Shown: positions 38,195 through 51,989 of the stretch, piece after piece
How positions within the stretch are numbered: the first letter of the stretch is position 1
Layout: each line of letters begins with the position of its first letter
Assembly: GCA_013396915.1 (NCBI GenBank)
Contig: VWZL01000903.1
Coordinates: forward strand, 673,808 to 737,807
Direction: 5' to 3'
Origin: Stercorarius parasiticus
Lineage: Eukaryota > Chordata > Aves > Charadriiformes > Stercorariidae
Length of the DNA: 64,000 nucleotides
Translations under genes and position numbers: made by a program
The notes under the pieces: model-generated
Seen by the model: only the letters and a program-made list of their open reading frames with translations
Told to the model about the DNA's origin: nothing
The model's database searches: none

Positions 38195-40455
38195 GCAGCC
38201 CAGCTGAAGTGCCTCTACACCAATGCAGGCAGCATGAGCAACAAACAGGAGGAGCTGGAAGCCACTGTGCTGCTAGATAGCTAAGACCTGGTTGCTACTC
38301 CTGAAACCTGGTGGGATGAACCCCATGACTGGTCTGTGGCTATCGATGGCTGCAGGCTGTTCAGAAGGAACTGGCAAGGAAGGAGGGGCAGAGGCATTGT
38401 CCTCTACATCAAGAAATGAATAATGCGATGAACTGTCTCTGAAGAATAGCCATGAGCGAGTTGAAAGCCTATGGGTAAGAATAAGAGGCTGAGGCAACAA
38501 AGGGAGCCTTGTGGTTGATGTCTACTACAGGACACCTGATCAAGGGGAGCCTATTATGAAGCCTTTTTACTACAGCTACAGGAGGCATCACGCTCACAAG
38601 CTCTTATCCTGCTGGGGGACTTCAGCCAACATCTGCTGCAAAAGTAGCACGGCAAGCTGTAGGCAATCCAGGAGATTCCTGGAATGCATTGAGGATAACT
38701 TTTTAAGCCAGGTAATAGGCAGCCCTACCAGATACTGAACCTGTTGATCACCAGCACAAGTGAGCTAATTGGTGACGTCAAGATTGGAGGCAGCCTGGGC
38801 TGCAGTGATCATGATCCGGTGGAGTTCATAGCCCTGAGGGATACAGGTGAGGCAAAGAGTAAAGTCAGGACTCTGAATTTTAATAAAGCAAGCTTCCAGC
38901 TGTTCAAGGAATTAGTCAATAGGACCCCCTGGGAAACTACCCTCATGGACAAGGAATCAGAATAGAGCTGGCAGATCTTTAAGGACGCTTTCCGTAGAGC
39001 GCAAGAGCTCTTGATCCCCAGGTGTAAGAAATCAGGAAAGGAAGGCAAGAGACTGGCATGGCTGAGTCAAGACCTGCTGATCAAACTAAAGAGCAAGAAG
39101 GGAATGCACAGGCAGTGGGAGCAGAGACAGGTATCTTGGGAAGACTATAGGGACGCTCCCCAGTTGTGTAGGGATGGGATCAGGAAGGCCAAGGCGCAGC
39201 TGGAGATGAACTTGGTGAGGGACCCAAAGAATAATAATAAGGGCTTCTACAAGTATGTCAGCCAGAAAAGGAAGGTCAAAGAAAGCTTATCCCACCTGAT
39301 GGGCAGGACTGGCAAACTGGTAACAATGGACAAGGAGAAGGCTGAGGTACTCAACAAATTTTTGCCTCAGCCTTCACTAGCAACCTCTCTCCACACATCT
39401 CTCAAGTGGATGGACCACAAGGCAGGCACTGGGGGAGCCAAATCCCTCCCACTGTAAGAGAAGATTAAGTTCTTGACCACCTGAGGAACATGAACATACA
39501 GAAGTCTATGTGACCTGACAAGATGCATCCCAGAGTCCTGAGGGAATTGGCTGATGGAGTTGCCAAGCTACTCTCCATGATGTTTGAAAAGTCATGGCAG
39601 TCAGGTGAAGACTGGAAAAAGGGAAACATTGCACTGATTTTTAAAAGGGGTAAAAGGAGGACCCTGGGAACTACTGACCTGTCAGCCTCACCTGTATGCC
39701 TGGGAAGATCATGGAACAGATCTTCCTAGAAGCTATGCTAAGGCTCATGGAGGACAGGGAGGTGATTTGAGACAGCCAGCATGGCTTTGCCAAGGACAAG
39801 TCCTGCCTGACCAACCTAGTGGCCTTCTATGATGGAGTGGCTGCATCAGTGGACAAAGGAAGAGTGGATGTCGTCTATCTGGACTTCTGTAAGGCCTTTG
39901 ACGTGATTCCCCACATCATCCTTCTCTCTAAATCGTAAAGGTATGAATTTGATGGTTGGACTGTTCGTTGGATGAGGAATTGGTTGGGAGGTCACATCCA
40001 GAGGGCAGTGGTCAATGTCCAGGCGGAGATCAGTAGACAAATGGTGTCCCTCGGGGGTCTGTACTGGAACCAGTACTCTTCAATATCTTCATCAGTGACA
40101 TAGTGGGATTGAGTGCACCCTCAGCAAGTTTGCGGACAACCCCAAGCTGAGCGGTGCGGTTGACAAGTCTGAGGGACAGGATGCCATCCAGAGGGACCTG
40201 GACAAGCTTGAGAAGTAGTACCGTGTGAACCTCATGAGGTTCAACAAGGCCAAGTGCAGGGTCCTGCACCTGGGTCGGGGCAGTTCTTGGTATCAATACA
40301 GGCTGTGGGATGAAGGGATTGAGAGCAGCTCTGACGAGAAGGACTTGGGGGTACTGGTGGATGAAAAGCTGGACACGAGCCACCAATATGTACTCGCAGC
40401 CCAGAAGGCCAACCATATTCTGGGTTGCATCAAAAGCAGCGTGGCAGCAGGTTGA
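38195..40455 (+). pseudogene. CR1 ORF2 (AP endonuclease plus reverse transcriptase), decayed
   Basis: Pieces in shifting frames give the usual order. An endonuclease start LKCLYTNAGSMSNKQEELEA lies at about 38204, followed by ETWWDE with its catalytic Glu. A LLGDF block sits near 38610 and the SDHDPVEF motif near 38805. After a Lys-rich linker (39011-39457), the reverse transcriptase shows the fingers block near 39523-39729, [15 protein letters not shown] at about 39785 and [12 protein letters not shown] (motif A) at about 39880. The palm FADD motif is altered to FADN at 40129-40140. The C-terminal [19 protein letters not shown] block lies at 40225-40455. A stop follows ELEATVLLDS, and several frameshifts and stops interrupt the rest, so no active protein can be made. 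Confidence 0.9.
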
Positions 40456-42179
40456 GGGAGGTGATTCTTTCCATCTACTCTGCTCTCATGAGACCTAACC
40501 TGGAGTACTGCATCCAGCTCTTGAGCCCTCAGCACAGGAAAGACATGGACCTGTTGGAGCGAGTCCAGAGGAGTGGTGAAGCACTGTAACAGGTTGCCCA
40601 GAGAGGTGGTAGATGCCCCACCCCTGGAAACATTTGAGATCAGGTTGGACAGGGCTCTGAGGAACCTGATCTCATTGAAGATGTCCCTGCTTGTTGCAGG
40701 GAGGGTTGGACTAGATGACCTTCTAAAGGTCTCTTTCAACGCAAACTACTCTATGAGTCTATGATTCCATGATTCTTTGATTCTATGGCTGTAGTGGAAC
40801 AGGTGGTCATGCTGGAGTTTTTAGCATACTTGCCATGGAAGACAGTACCTGAAAGCTCTGCAACCTTGCCTCTGACCACTTTAGGGACAGTAAAGAGTCA
40901 TTACCTTCCAACCTTTGTTAGCTCTTGAAGGTCATTGAATCTGATGGAAATAATGGCTGCTGGGCATTTACTTGCTTCTTGCTTTAGAGCTGGGACTTAG
41001 GGGCTGGATGTTCTGGCAGAGGCTCACAAACTGGAGGGCATACTGCACTGTAAGGGAGGCTCAGAGCCATGGATGACGACTACCTTGTTCAAGTTCAATG
41101 AAATTATTATTTTTGTCGTTTCGGTGAGGCTTCTATGGAGTGTATTTTCATTCAGAAAGGGAAGGTTTCTAATCCTGGGAAATATGTCAAATCTCATGTG
41201 ATTTGGGGCTGAGCAACATTTTTAAAGACAGGGGGAGTGCCCAAAAACAGGCCAGCCCCCTTAGCAGCTCTCACTACTATTTGATGACTGTCAGAATGTA
41301 CGCTGTGCTGGAAAGAAAATTGGAAAGGTTCAAGTGCAAAATTGGAAGAAGGCATTATTTTTAGTTTGTCTCTAAGACTAGCATTTTGGGTTGATGTGTG
41401 TTGCTGTTTTGTTTTAGTAATTTAATTTGCTTGTATACGAACTGCATGCATGAGCTCCCTGTCATTGATTTAGAGTCCTAGCTCAGAGCACTGGAAAAAA
41501 AACCAAAGCACAAAATCCAATCCAAACCAAATAAATAAATAAGCATTAGTCCATTTGTTGTCCACATCATGTCCTGTAACCTGTGGGTGTAGTGACAGAA
41601 CAACTCTGTGCAGTGTCAGATCCAGCCTGAGTCAAGAGGGGCTCGGTGCTGTGGAAATGGCTTGTTTGTGTTGGGAGGCAGCACGAGCAGAGCAGAGGCA
41701 GCACAACGTGTTGCCTGGCGTTCAGGCCCTGAGTTCAAGCATTGCTCATATGGTACCCAAGCCTGGGAGTGCTGCTGAGGCAGCGTCTTTCTCTCAGGCA
41801 AGGGGAACAAGAGAAGGATGAGGGAAAATGCTGCGTTATTTTCACTCAGGAGCGTTTTAGCCTATGGAAAACCAGTAGAACCAGCATGGACACTGGTATT
41901 GTAGTTCATTTTTTACACATCGGAGGACTGAAGTCTGGAGTGCAAGCTAGCAGGCTTGGTTATAAACACGCCTCTTGCTTATAGTAACAAAAGGGCTTTT
42001 CATGCTTTCCTAGTCTTATTTGATTGTAAAGCAGGAGAGTTTTAATAACAAAAATGTTCTACGCCACAAAATCCACAGATGTGGGTATGTTTGTATTTTA
42101 TTTGATAATTGCTTTGCAAAGCAGCCACTGTTGATGCTCAGTAACTCTGCTTCCTAACGCAATTTGCATTCGCATTGTC

Positions 42180-42650
42180 CTGCGTCAGAGGTTACGGGCT
42201 CGAAAAGCCGAAATTGGCACAGCCGTCTCCATGTTGATGCTGCTGCTACGGACGTGCCTCTCCACCACCAAGCTTTTAGGCACTTCTCTCGGAGTTATTC
42301 CTGCTACGCTGCCACTGAGTCTTGCTGTGCTGAGGAGGGCTCCACCAGCTGCTGCCGCTGAGCTGCCCGTTGGCTTCACTGCTCCCATTATGGCCTTCTG
42401 TCCGGCTCTGCCTGTGTGTTAAAGCCAACGAGCCCGATAGCTCCAGGCGTAAGGGAAAAAGGAGCCCTCGCAGCATGGAAACAGCACAGCCGGTGTCCTC
42501 GTGTTGCAGGGGTGAGAAGGAAAAGCAGTGGGGAGAGGAAAACTCTACCCTGTGTTCTCCCGTGGAGCACTGCTGGAGGTGCCACGGTGACTGAGGCACG
42601 TCTGACTAAACAGAATCTCTGGAAATGGTTTCAGAAGATTCAGAGCTGGT
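42180..42650. other. GC-richer patch in intron 8, unassigned
   Basis: About 470 bases with more G+C and more CG dinucleotides than the neighbouring intron. It has CTG/CTGC-rich stretches such as gttgatgctgctgctacgg. Several frames on both strands stay open for 60-107 codons across it. No product is recognisable, no splice pair links it to the receptor gene in frame that I can see, and no TATA box is obvious. It may be a small CpG-rich regulatory patch or an old repeat. Confidence 0.35.
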
Positions 42651-45600
42651 GATGAAACCTGAGTGAGCCTTCAGGAATGACTCGTCTGTGGATCAGCAGC
42701 TGACTACAAAGAAAATTTCACACTTAGCCATCCCTACTTTTGAGTCCTTTTGCATCGTATTTTATTTCAGATAACACACTGTAAATAGTATTCCTTGCTG
42801 AACTTTTCCAGCCTTTTCCCAGTAAACCGTAGCTACCGGAGATGAACACAGGATGCTCCTTTTTTGTGTAAACCAATATTTGTACACATACCAGTTTCGG
42901 ATTGAAAACTCTCTCTCGAAAAACTTGATACACTGGTTCGTATATAAGGACAAGCTCTAGGATAAAGGAGGAAGTGAATCTTGATTTTTTTTGTAAAATA
43001 TTTCTTCTGCCTATGATACGGGTGCCTAAATTAAAGTCCTGCAATTGTTAAAAACTGTCAGAAAAGAATAAGTGTCCTGTAAAAATGTTTTCATTTGAAA
43101 ATTGATCACCATTGTTACAGATCAATTCTGTTTCTCCTGTTGGAGTTGGCAGATTCAGGCTCCGTTTGTAGCTCTCTGCGCACTTTCAGTTTTGCTACAT
43201 AAATTGTTTCTTTTAAATAAGGCTCAGACGCAGCCTAATTTACAACTAAATCAGCATGAGAGAGCTCTAAGGCAATTCTGTTCTCGCTTGTTGTTCAGTC
43301 TTGTGGTAGAGGCTACTGGCATAATCAGCTGGTGGGCATGTGTTTTGGACATTGCTCCTTCTGGGCCAATCCACAGAGGTTATGATTTGTTACAGTCCCC
43401 TGCTAAAAATACTGCTCCTTAGTTCAAGCTGTGGCAATTTACGTTTTCGGTTTGGTGGGACCAGAAGTTCGGCCCCAGGGTATCAATCAGGAGGGTAACT
43501 ATTACACAAGCTTACTCAAGCTTCAACCCCCTGTGGCTGTCAGACATGTGGGAAGAGCTTCCTTTGAACAAAAATAATACGTAACCCTTTATAAAAAGGC
43601 CCTTCTCGTCAGGCAGTTCCTGCGTATTTTTTTAGCTCTGGAGATTCCTGGCTCAAACCCTCGCTGTCGGCCAAGGCGGCAGCTTCCCACCAGGCGTTGC
43701 TGAGAATAGAGGCCACTTACATCTACTTAGCGCTTTTAAAGAATTGTTAATTGTAGCAACCCTTCTCACAAGTGGGATTTTATTCTGAGAATGAATATCT
43801 TGGCTGCTGTGGCAGAATTATCACTCCGTTTAAATTGGGAAATATGAGAATAGCAAAGCTGCCAGTATTCTCTTGTGCATCTTCATCTTTCCTGGATACT
43901 TTTTTCAGTGCTGTTTTGAACAGTGGGATATTTCTGAAACATGAGTGTGATGAGTAGGTGCCAAGTCTTGAAAAATATCTGTCAAGGGTGACAGGCACAG
44001 TTCCTGTGGGAAGAACTCCGGTCCTGTAGTCCTTATGATGGAGACAATCAGTGTTGCACTGGGAGACTCATGCGTGTACTAAGTTTGTTCGACAGCCACT
44101 TTGCACAAACAAGTATGAATGGTGCAAATCCAGAGATGGTAATAAGGTTTGTACATGCAATCCATAGTACAGCCCAGTGAGCATAAGAATCCTCAGACAA
44201 TGTAAAATACAAGGAAAGGGAGGACGATACATTCATTTCCTTTTCTTCATCAGTTCAAATATACCAAAGTTAATTGTCAAACTCCATTCCTAATTGATGG
44301 ACAGTAATACTAAGATACAATTTCCTGGGGTTTCTTATTCTTCGTACTTTCCTTTTTTTTCAAGATCTTTCCGTCTCCCTAGTTCTGCTGGCCACCCTGG
44401 GTTCACCTAGTAGGCTGGTATGACATAATAGTCTCTTTCACTTTTTTATGCTTATTAATTAATGTAAACGTATTACAATGGTAGTGAGAGAAGTATCAAC
44501 TTTTCGACTGAATGAGAACACTCAACGCTGTCGTTTTTGTTGTGCTTGCGGTTTTAAATTATTTTTAAAATGTCCAAGGCATAATGTGGTCAATGAATTT
44601 TCCTTCAGGCGCAGATAACACTTAGGGCCTGATCATTTACTGTTCTGTTGGAAAGCCATCTATAAATACGTAAAGAAGGTGAAAACTGCCGCCAGGTAGT
44701 TTGCCCCTTGCATGGCCATAGATGCTTGCACCAAGGCATATCAGGTGAGAATCAGGTAACTGGAGTCTAGATTACAATTTCAACCACAAATAATTTCCAT
44801 TTTATTGTAATTTTAAGGGGAAATCTGTTTTGTGGGATAATCTACTTGAATAGTAATTTTGATGTAAAATAATACAAGACTAACTACAGAGACAGCTTTT
44901 CGTGCTGTTATTTAAACCCGCTATTTGCATTTATATTGCTTCATATGATGGAAAGTGTTTACATGGTATTTAAAAATTTGGGATTGATGAACTCCTAAAC
45001 ATGCCTTTGGGGTTTGAGCAAAATGTTTCCTTTCTTTCTTTTTGTGTAGTAGAGTGAAAGACTTAGGAGGAAAAAGAGATTTCATTGTAAAGCACTCCTT
45101 AAAATTTATGGAATATTAAACAGAGAACTAAATGAACCTGAAATAATTCAGACACTACCTAATAGTAAATCAAACCTTATGGTAGTTTCCTGACCCTAGT
45201 AAAGTGTTTCCAAACTGGCATTAAAGCTGAAGTTTTCCAAGGGTCTTGATTGGAGAAAGGTATTCAATAGCAGCTCTTGGCTTGCATTTCTTTTAAAATA
45301 TAATACTTAACATCTAAATGAGCCAGTGTCTTGTCTAGAATTAAGAAGCATATTCAGGACTTTCCAGGTGTAAAAGGGCATTGAAGTTTCATATCTACAA
45401 TGTACAATCCAAGTTAAGCCTATTAGAGACGTGGTGTTCCTCCATGAGCAAGGAGGAGAGGTTCTTTGTGAGCCCTATCTTAAGTCTCCTCTTTCTGGCT
45501 TCAGTTAGGTAAGTTATGGTGATTTTTGTGTGATGACGTTAGGCTGCTAGAGGTTTTGGATTTTTTTCTTTGTATCTTTAACATGTATCGTTCAGAAATG

Positions 45601-48600
45601 GTGAACCTTTAAAAGTGAATCTGTTTTTCCATGTATGAAATGTCTCACAACATTTCATGCTTCTCAGCCTCCAAATAGAGTTATGTGAGATTCAATCACT
45701 TCATCCTGACGCAGGGGCTGTAGTTGTCCAGAGGTGGGACAGGTTGGGTTTGATTAAAATTGATTCTGAAATATGAGCATCAGTTTTGCATGTTTGCATC
45801 CATGCTGATTCAGCAGGGAATTAATTAATCATTTGGTACTCAGCTGTTTCCGACTCCTTTGATGAGCTCATGGAAGCAACCCGCCCTGGCTTGTGTCGGG
45901 GAGGAGATGGGAGCACCGGCAGCAGAGAAACAGGAATGAATGGCTTCAGGTGGAGACATGGTCAGGCAGAAAGGGGGCCACAAGAGGTATGGAGGCACAG
46001 GGAGGAAAGGGGAATTTTTAGGTTAAAACACAAAGGTAAGGAGTGAGGGGAACTTGGCCAAATACGCAATGTCATCTCTCTATAACAAGGTTCAAGAGCA
46101 AAGGCCAGTGTTTACATTCTGGGGAGATTTTGCAGTGCACAGACAGTGACATTTCCGACCCAAGTGATACAATTATGTTATAAGGCTCATAATGAGTAAA
46201 ACCAAAGTTTTATTAAAGACGTTGGCCTTGTTCCTCATGTGTAGCCATGTTGTGAAGCTACTTTTCTTAATCTGTATCTGTACCTGGAGTAACAGTTTCC
46301 CTGGAGCCACCGGTCTGCACTCATGTTCACTCATGGAGGATTTTGCCTTGCCTGTATATTCAGGCAAACATGAGTCAACTTGCACGATACCCTGCCATTA
46401 TTGGTTTGCTTCTTTATTCATTGAGAGAGCTTGTGTACGTTTGTCAAAGTCATTTAAATCATCGCTTAAATCATTCAGAAGTCATGCTTATGTGCGAATA
46501 CTTTTTATGTTGCACGCATTAAGTATTCATACTTCACAACATCACCTTAAGATTGTCAGAAAGCATTAGCAGATACTGCTCTAAATTTGTTGAGGGCTTA
46601 GGTGGTTTATCCTAAACCTCTGAAGGAATCAATACCATTTTCAGGAATAGATCTCAAGAATATCTGTGGACCAGAAGCCTGATTTCAGTCTCTGCAGACC
46701 CCTTCTCTCCATCTGCTCCTTCGTTTTATTTGCCTTGCAAGTCTGTTGCCCTGTTAACAAAGAGATGCTTTTCAAAGATGTGTTTCCAAATATGTTTCAT
46801 TTGACATTTTTAGAAAATAAATGCTGTCATACAACCTCATAGGACATAATGGTATGTTCAGACAAAGCATTTACACAAATGTTGCAACTTCCTTGACCAC
46901 CTTTCTGATTCGACTTATAGATGCAGTGACGAGCAGTGAAAAGTGGCAGCATCATTGGCAGATCAGAGGCAGAAGCTACGTTAGGGTGGCATGTAAGGTC
47001 AGCAGATAAGGTGAAGCAGTTTATTCCCTGGGATGAAATAACTGGAATCAAATTAATAATTTCCTTGGGCAGGAAAAGCCTGAACACATAGACGTACCCT
47101 CTAGAATACCAGCTTTCAGCTGACACCGCACTGACAAAAATCCAGGCTCGGTGCAGAAGGACAAAGTACCTGTGGATGTGCTAGCATCTGTCTATGTGTA
47201 GGTGAAAGACAGAATCTGGAGGGATCAGGAAGCCCTGAGGGAAAGAGCAGCTGCCATCTGTGGTGGTGGAAGGAAAGGGAGCAGAGCCCTGCAAGGGGAA
47301 GGCAGTGCTGTCATGGTGGAGCCCAGCAAAATGGTCTCTGCTGTGGCTTTTTCAGTAAGCTGAACGACATTTCTCGAAGCCTAGGAGGAGACAGGAAAGG
47401 AGATGACGTGATGCTGTGAGGTCCTGGATGAGAGATTTAAAGCTTTATAAGGAAAATGCATATTGTGGAGATATTTTACGCAGTGCTGTTACAAATCCTG
47501 ACCATAATTTGTACTCTTTGTGAAATAAAACCAGAGAAAATGGAATCAGTTCTTTTCAGAGACCACCATAAGTAGTGATGGTATCTGTGGTTGTATTTTA
47601 TGTCTGTGTGTATTCCCTGGTTACAGATCCTGCTCAACAGCGTAAACTCGTTTCTACAAACCTCAAGCTTGTACTTTTGTACCCAATGGGTTTCTGCCAC
47701 GGGGAAAATAAATTCTTCTTAATCACCACTGAGGCTTCTCCACCCCATTATTTTGGTTCACGTTGTTTATTTTATTTATAGGCACTCATCAGCATAACGT
47801 ACTGTTGCCTACAACAGCAGAATTTGTTGGATACTTTAGGATTTTTTTTTCTACTTGCCTATATGTCATTTTATATTCTTTTTCCATTTGCAAGAAGCTT
47901 GGCAAAGCATTACTGATACGCTATCATAATTGGTTTCACTGGAAAAGATAAGCTGTATCATCAATAATTGATGAAAGAAATATCCATTTTAAGAATTTTA
48001 ACAGGACTGAAAAAAACCTAAATGCATATGGACAGACACATAGCTACGCATACTTTTAACGCATCACACAAAGCTTGCAAAGGACGTGGTATCAGATGAC
48101 TGTACAAACTTCAAAAGGCCATGACAATAGTGTGTTTTCTCAACCACTTTTAAACAGATGCTTCTAGGATGAGATGTTCAACTGCTGCACAGCTAATACA
48201 GCTAGATCATGCGGCAGGTTAGAAAAATGTATTAATTGCATGATCAATTGTGGGTGAATAAATTGTATACCTAAAACTGGAAATTATCCTGTATGCCATG
48301 ATTTACTGTCTATTTCTGACATGGGGAACTGAGTTCACTTGAACAGTTCCACGTGCATTAGCGGCTTGAAAGTACTCCATACAGTGCATTTCTTTTACAT
48401 TCGGACATTATTTTCCTTTCCCAAAAGGAGGCAGGAAAATCGGAGCTGATCCATGCATCAGCTGTCTTCTCTGCCCGTCCTCCAGCATGCAGGGGGCGGG
48501 GCACAAGGGAATGTGGTGCCCCACCACTGAAGCTGCCAAATACAGACTAAGACAGCATCGTTCGGGACTGCCCATCAGTGCCACTCATGGGAACTGCAAG

Positions 48601-49408
48601 TTTTTTCTGTATTGAAGGAGCCGTACCCAGCTCTGTGCTTCTCCTCTTCTGTTGGTACTCAGGGGGACTAGAGAGTCTGGACCAGAATTTAAGGACTCTA
48701 AATGTTCATAACCTTTCACTTTTTTACTGAAAATGGCATCACGTTCCTCACCTGTGCTCAACGCTGTGCTCACCTCTTGGATATGGAGGTGGAAGGGAAG
48801 GGTGCCGCCTCTTTCCTCAGTTCAGCAGCTTTCTTCCACGTTTAAACTAATTGCTTTTTAAGATCACTTATCCAAATGGAAAAGGCCCACAGTTAAGCAT
48901 TACCATGATTGCAAAACTGTGCAAATGACTTTGGAAAGAAAAGTTTAAGAAAGAAGTTGTAAATAAGGTTTGTGGTTCCAAAATGCAACGAGTTCAGCAA
49001 GTCAGAGCTAGTCTCATGATTTTAGCAAACTTCACACGTAGGTAGCAAAGAGAGAATCCATCCCTTACCCTCTCCCCTCACCGCTAGCAAAATAGAGGTT
49101 TCACTGAGCTACACCATCCTTTACAATGTGGCTGGTTTAGAGGGAGAGGAAAATGATTGATTTTGCCAAATACGGTTTTGTACTGGATGTTGGTAGTACG
49201 ACGATAACCCTGTTTGTAAAAGTATTTAAGTACTTGTCTAATTTTAGGCAGCTGAGTATTGCCATTTTTTTCTAAGATTATCACATGCTTAAAATGAATA
49301 CATGCTTTCTTAAAATATGTGTGGGCTTGGAGATTTAAATACACCCACATTCTGCTGATGGATGTCAAGTCTTTTGAAACAATTTATGTTTCTGTTTTTG
49401 CCCCCTAG

Positions 49409-49759
49409 GTGGACACCCATGGAAACATTCTGCTAACATCGCTTGAAATTCACAACGAGGTGGCAAGCAACGAGGTCACCACCAGCGTTACGGATGCCAG
49501 AAATTCAACGATATCCTTTGACAACTCAGGAATCCAGTACAGAAAACAAAGCTCACATCGCGAAAGCCTTGGAAGGCGTCCGTCAGAAAGAACGGGCTCC
49601 CACAGCAAGAGGGGCCATTTACGAAGAAGGTCTTCGCAACTGAAAATAAAAATCCCCGATCTAACAGATGTGAATGCCATCGACAGATGGTCAAGAATGG
49701 TGTTTCCATTCACATTTTCTCTTTTCAACTTAATTTACTGGCTATACTATGTTAACTGA
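49409..49759 (+). CDS. GABRB4: GABA-A receptor beta subunit, exon 9 (cytoplasmic loop, M4, stop)
   Basis: The final coding exon starts in phase 0 after ccccctag and encodes 116 residues to TGA. It carries the variable M3-M4 loop ([20 protein letters not shown], then [35 protein letters not shown] and [15 protein letters not shown]), a basic [20 protein letters not shown] patch, and M4 ending in IYWLYYVN at the C-terminus. RRRSS matches the double-serine kinase site of beta3 (beta1 has RRRAS). The loop lacks the mammalian beta3 stretch around NEMNEV and the KKTH residues before LRRRSS, and agrees with my memory of chicken beta4; this is the main ground for the GABRB4 call. Alternatives are beta3 (less likely) or a lineage-specific duplicate. 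Confidence 0.95.
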   Translation: MDTHGNILLTSLEIHNEVASNEVTTSVTDARNSTISFDNSGIQYRKQSSHRESLGRRPSERTGSHSKRGHLRRRSSQLKIKIPDLTDVNAIDRWSRMVFPFTFSLFNLIYWLYYVN

Positions 49760-49820
49760 GTGACTGAACTTTTTTAAAAGACTTCAATTATAACAAGTGA
49801 AGTACTACTTGCCTGCAGAG

Positions 49821-49860
49821 TTTATATATATATTTATATATAAAAATATATATATATATG
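49821..49860. repeat. AT microsatellite in the 3' UTR
   Basis: Interrupted (TA)n: a TA run, ttta, another TA run, aaaa, then a longer TA run. It starts about 60 bases after the stop codon and would be transcribed. Confidence 0.92.
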
Positions 49861-51989
49861 AACTTTTACTATGTAGACCGTACTCATGTGTGTGTGAATA
49901 CATATAGCAAGGAATTGTGCGTATATAAAAGCACACACTGCAAAGCAAGAATATATGTATGCACACACACATGTGCACATTCGTTCTGAGGTTATGGACA
50001 CTTTAACATAGAATGCACTTCAGAGGAACTTTTTAAATTGGAAGGCAGGTGTCGTCAAAACAACAAGCCTTGAGAAAGTAAGTGTTGTATATTATCACTA
50101 CAAAACTTTGATTGTCATAGAAATTTTCAAACAGCTGTAATCGTGTATAAAGTCAGTATTTAGTAACATTGTTTGTAAACGCTGCCATACACACTTATCA
50201 AAAAGTGGTAGAGTTACACTGGTAAGTTTAAAATAAGTCATTTGTATTGCAGATCCATCAACTACAATGTCACCAAGCCAAATTTATTTTTCTTTGCTAA
50301 AATTTCTTGGGTTTATATGTGTCATAATACTTTTTTTTCCCCAGTCCTGAATGGGCATTGTTTTTAATGATCTCTTGCTTTCTCTTCTGCAGTAAGCAAA
50401 CTGATCATGGGAGTGTTGCTCTAGGTCTTTGGAGACATATACATGTTCGTAACATTTCAAACAAGCATTTTAAGTGTCCATCAACAGTGAAACAAATCTT
50501 TTGTAAGTACTGTAAATGTACAGCACATTTTCCTTCCCTTGGACTGCTTCCAGCTGCCATGTCATTTTGAAAGAGAACAGCACATTTTTAGTATAATTTA
50601 GCTGAGAATTCGACTACTGTCAATGTGTTCTACATCTGCTGTAGATGTAAAGATTGTTATTCCAGTGAAAGCATAGAAGATGTCTCAGGTTATTTGCTAC
50701 TTCAACATGAAACCACCTAGCTGTAGCCTTTTTTAAACATGCATTCACATTATTTAACATTCTTATAACATTGTATGTTAATGTAAAATATATTTGCATA
50801 ATATGCATATAAGTATATTTTCTCAATATTTTTCTTCCCTGTGCTTGCTATCGTGACCGCATGCTATGTCATATTTTTGTTTCTGTGATGTTACAACTTT
50901 TTATTCTCTAGAATTGAGCAAATAGAGCACTTCTGATACTTTGATTCAGTAATGGAGCATTTTCATATTTTATTTATATACTTAAAGTATATACACGTAC
51001 ACTTACCAAGCTAGTGTGCTGCCGTCACAGATCACAAGAGACAGCAAACAGTATGTTTTGTTTCAGCATCAACTATGTTCAAACATATCCTTCATGCAAA
51101 TGTGACCACTTCGGTATTCGTTCCCTCTCCGGCATTCCAACTTTTTTCAGTCTAGTAGATTGTAGTCGTCAAGGTATGCCAATTTCAGATCTGTAAACTT
51201 AATTTGTTATTTATCAGAACTAAACCTTTCTAAAGAAAAGAAGATATATTTTTTGTAAACAGTATTTCTATCATGTACATTCACAAATAACAACAGATAC
51301 AGTAGCGTAAATAGATCTTTAAAAAAAAAAATATTCAGGCATGGCCCTGCCATTTCTCTGCATGTAGAATTCCTCTGGACATCGATGGGGATTTTTGGCA
51401 GATAGAGAGCTTTGGATGCTAGTTAGAGATGTCTATGGGAGAAAAAACATCAAAAAGGGATGAAACTGAAAAGGCTGCCTTGGCTCTGTAATGACCCGTG
51501 TTCTCGCTAGTACTTGACTTATCTGTGAGTAGAGCAATGATACTTGTGTCGCTGCCATGTACGGTCCCTTACTGTTCCTGCCCCCGACTATCTGCAACTG
51601 AACTGTGAAACTTTGCTCTGGGCTGAAATTCAGCATAGAGGAACCTGGGTTGCGAGGGCTGTGTTGTCATCCTGTCCCGGAGGCTGCTCCTTGAACCGGA
51701 ATGGGCTCGGCAGGGTTGCATTGAGGCAAAGCTGCAATGCGATCCCCAGCTGGTGGCATTCACCGCAACCCCAGCTGCCGGCGCGTTGCAGGATCAGCAC
51801 TGCAGTCCTGCTGCATCCTTGGCAGTGGTGCACAGCGGCTGTAACCGCAGCTTTTTAAGCCTGTGCCTGCAGACAACTCTACAGTACGAAGAGCCTCAAA
51901 GGAACCGGTATAGCTGGAGCAGAAAAACTTGGTTTTTAAAAGCTCCTCAGTGTTAGCTCCCGTTGGTAAACCGCAGTGTGTTACGAGCT

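Larger units (their letters stand above)
37790..40788 (+). mobile_element. Near-complete CR1 LINE, sense orientation
   Basis: This insertion of about 3 kb keeps the order of a CR1 element: the end of ORF1, an inter-ORF spacer, ORF2 endonuclease, reverse transcriptase, the ORF2 C-terminus, the 3' UTR block ttggactagatgacc, and a terminal repeat (tctatgattccatgattctttgattctatgg split over 40762-40788). The 5' limit is uncertain; similarity becomes convincing from about 37790. ORF1 is 5' truncated and ORF2 is broken by stops and frameshifts, so it is a dead copy. It is by far the longest CR1 in the window and the only intronic one in the same orientation as the host gene, which makes it a possible source of cryptic splice or polyadenylation signals. 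Confidence 0.93.

Noticed and set aside
39011..39457. 148-codon frame with a basic, coding-like product
   Set aside because: It is the linker between endonuclease and reverse transcriptase of the decayed CR1 ORF2, not a host gene.
49450..49728. Minus-strand open frames across the terminal exon
   Set aside because: Shadows of the receptor coding sequence in exon 9.
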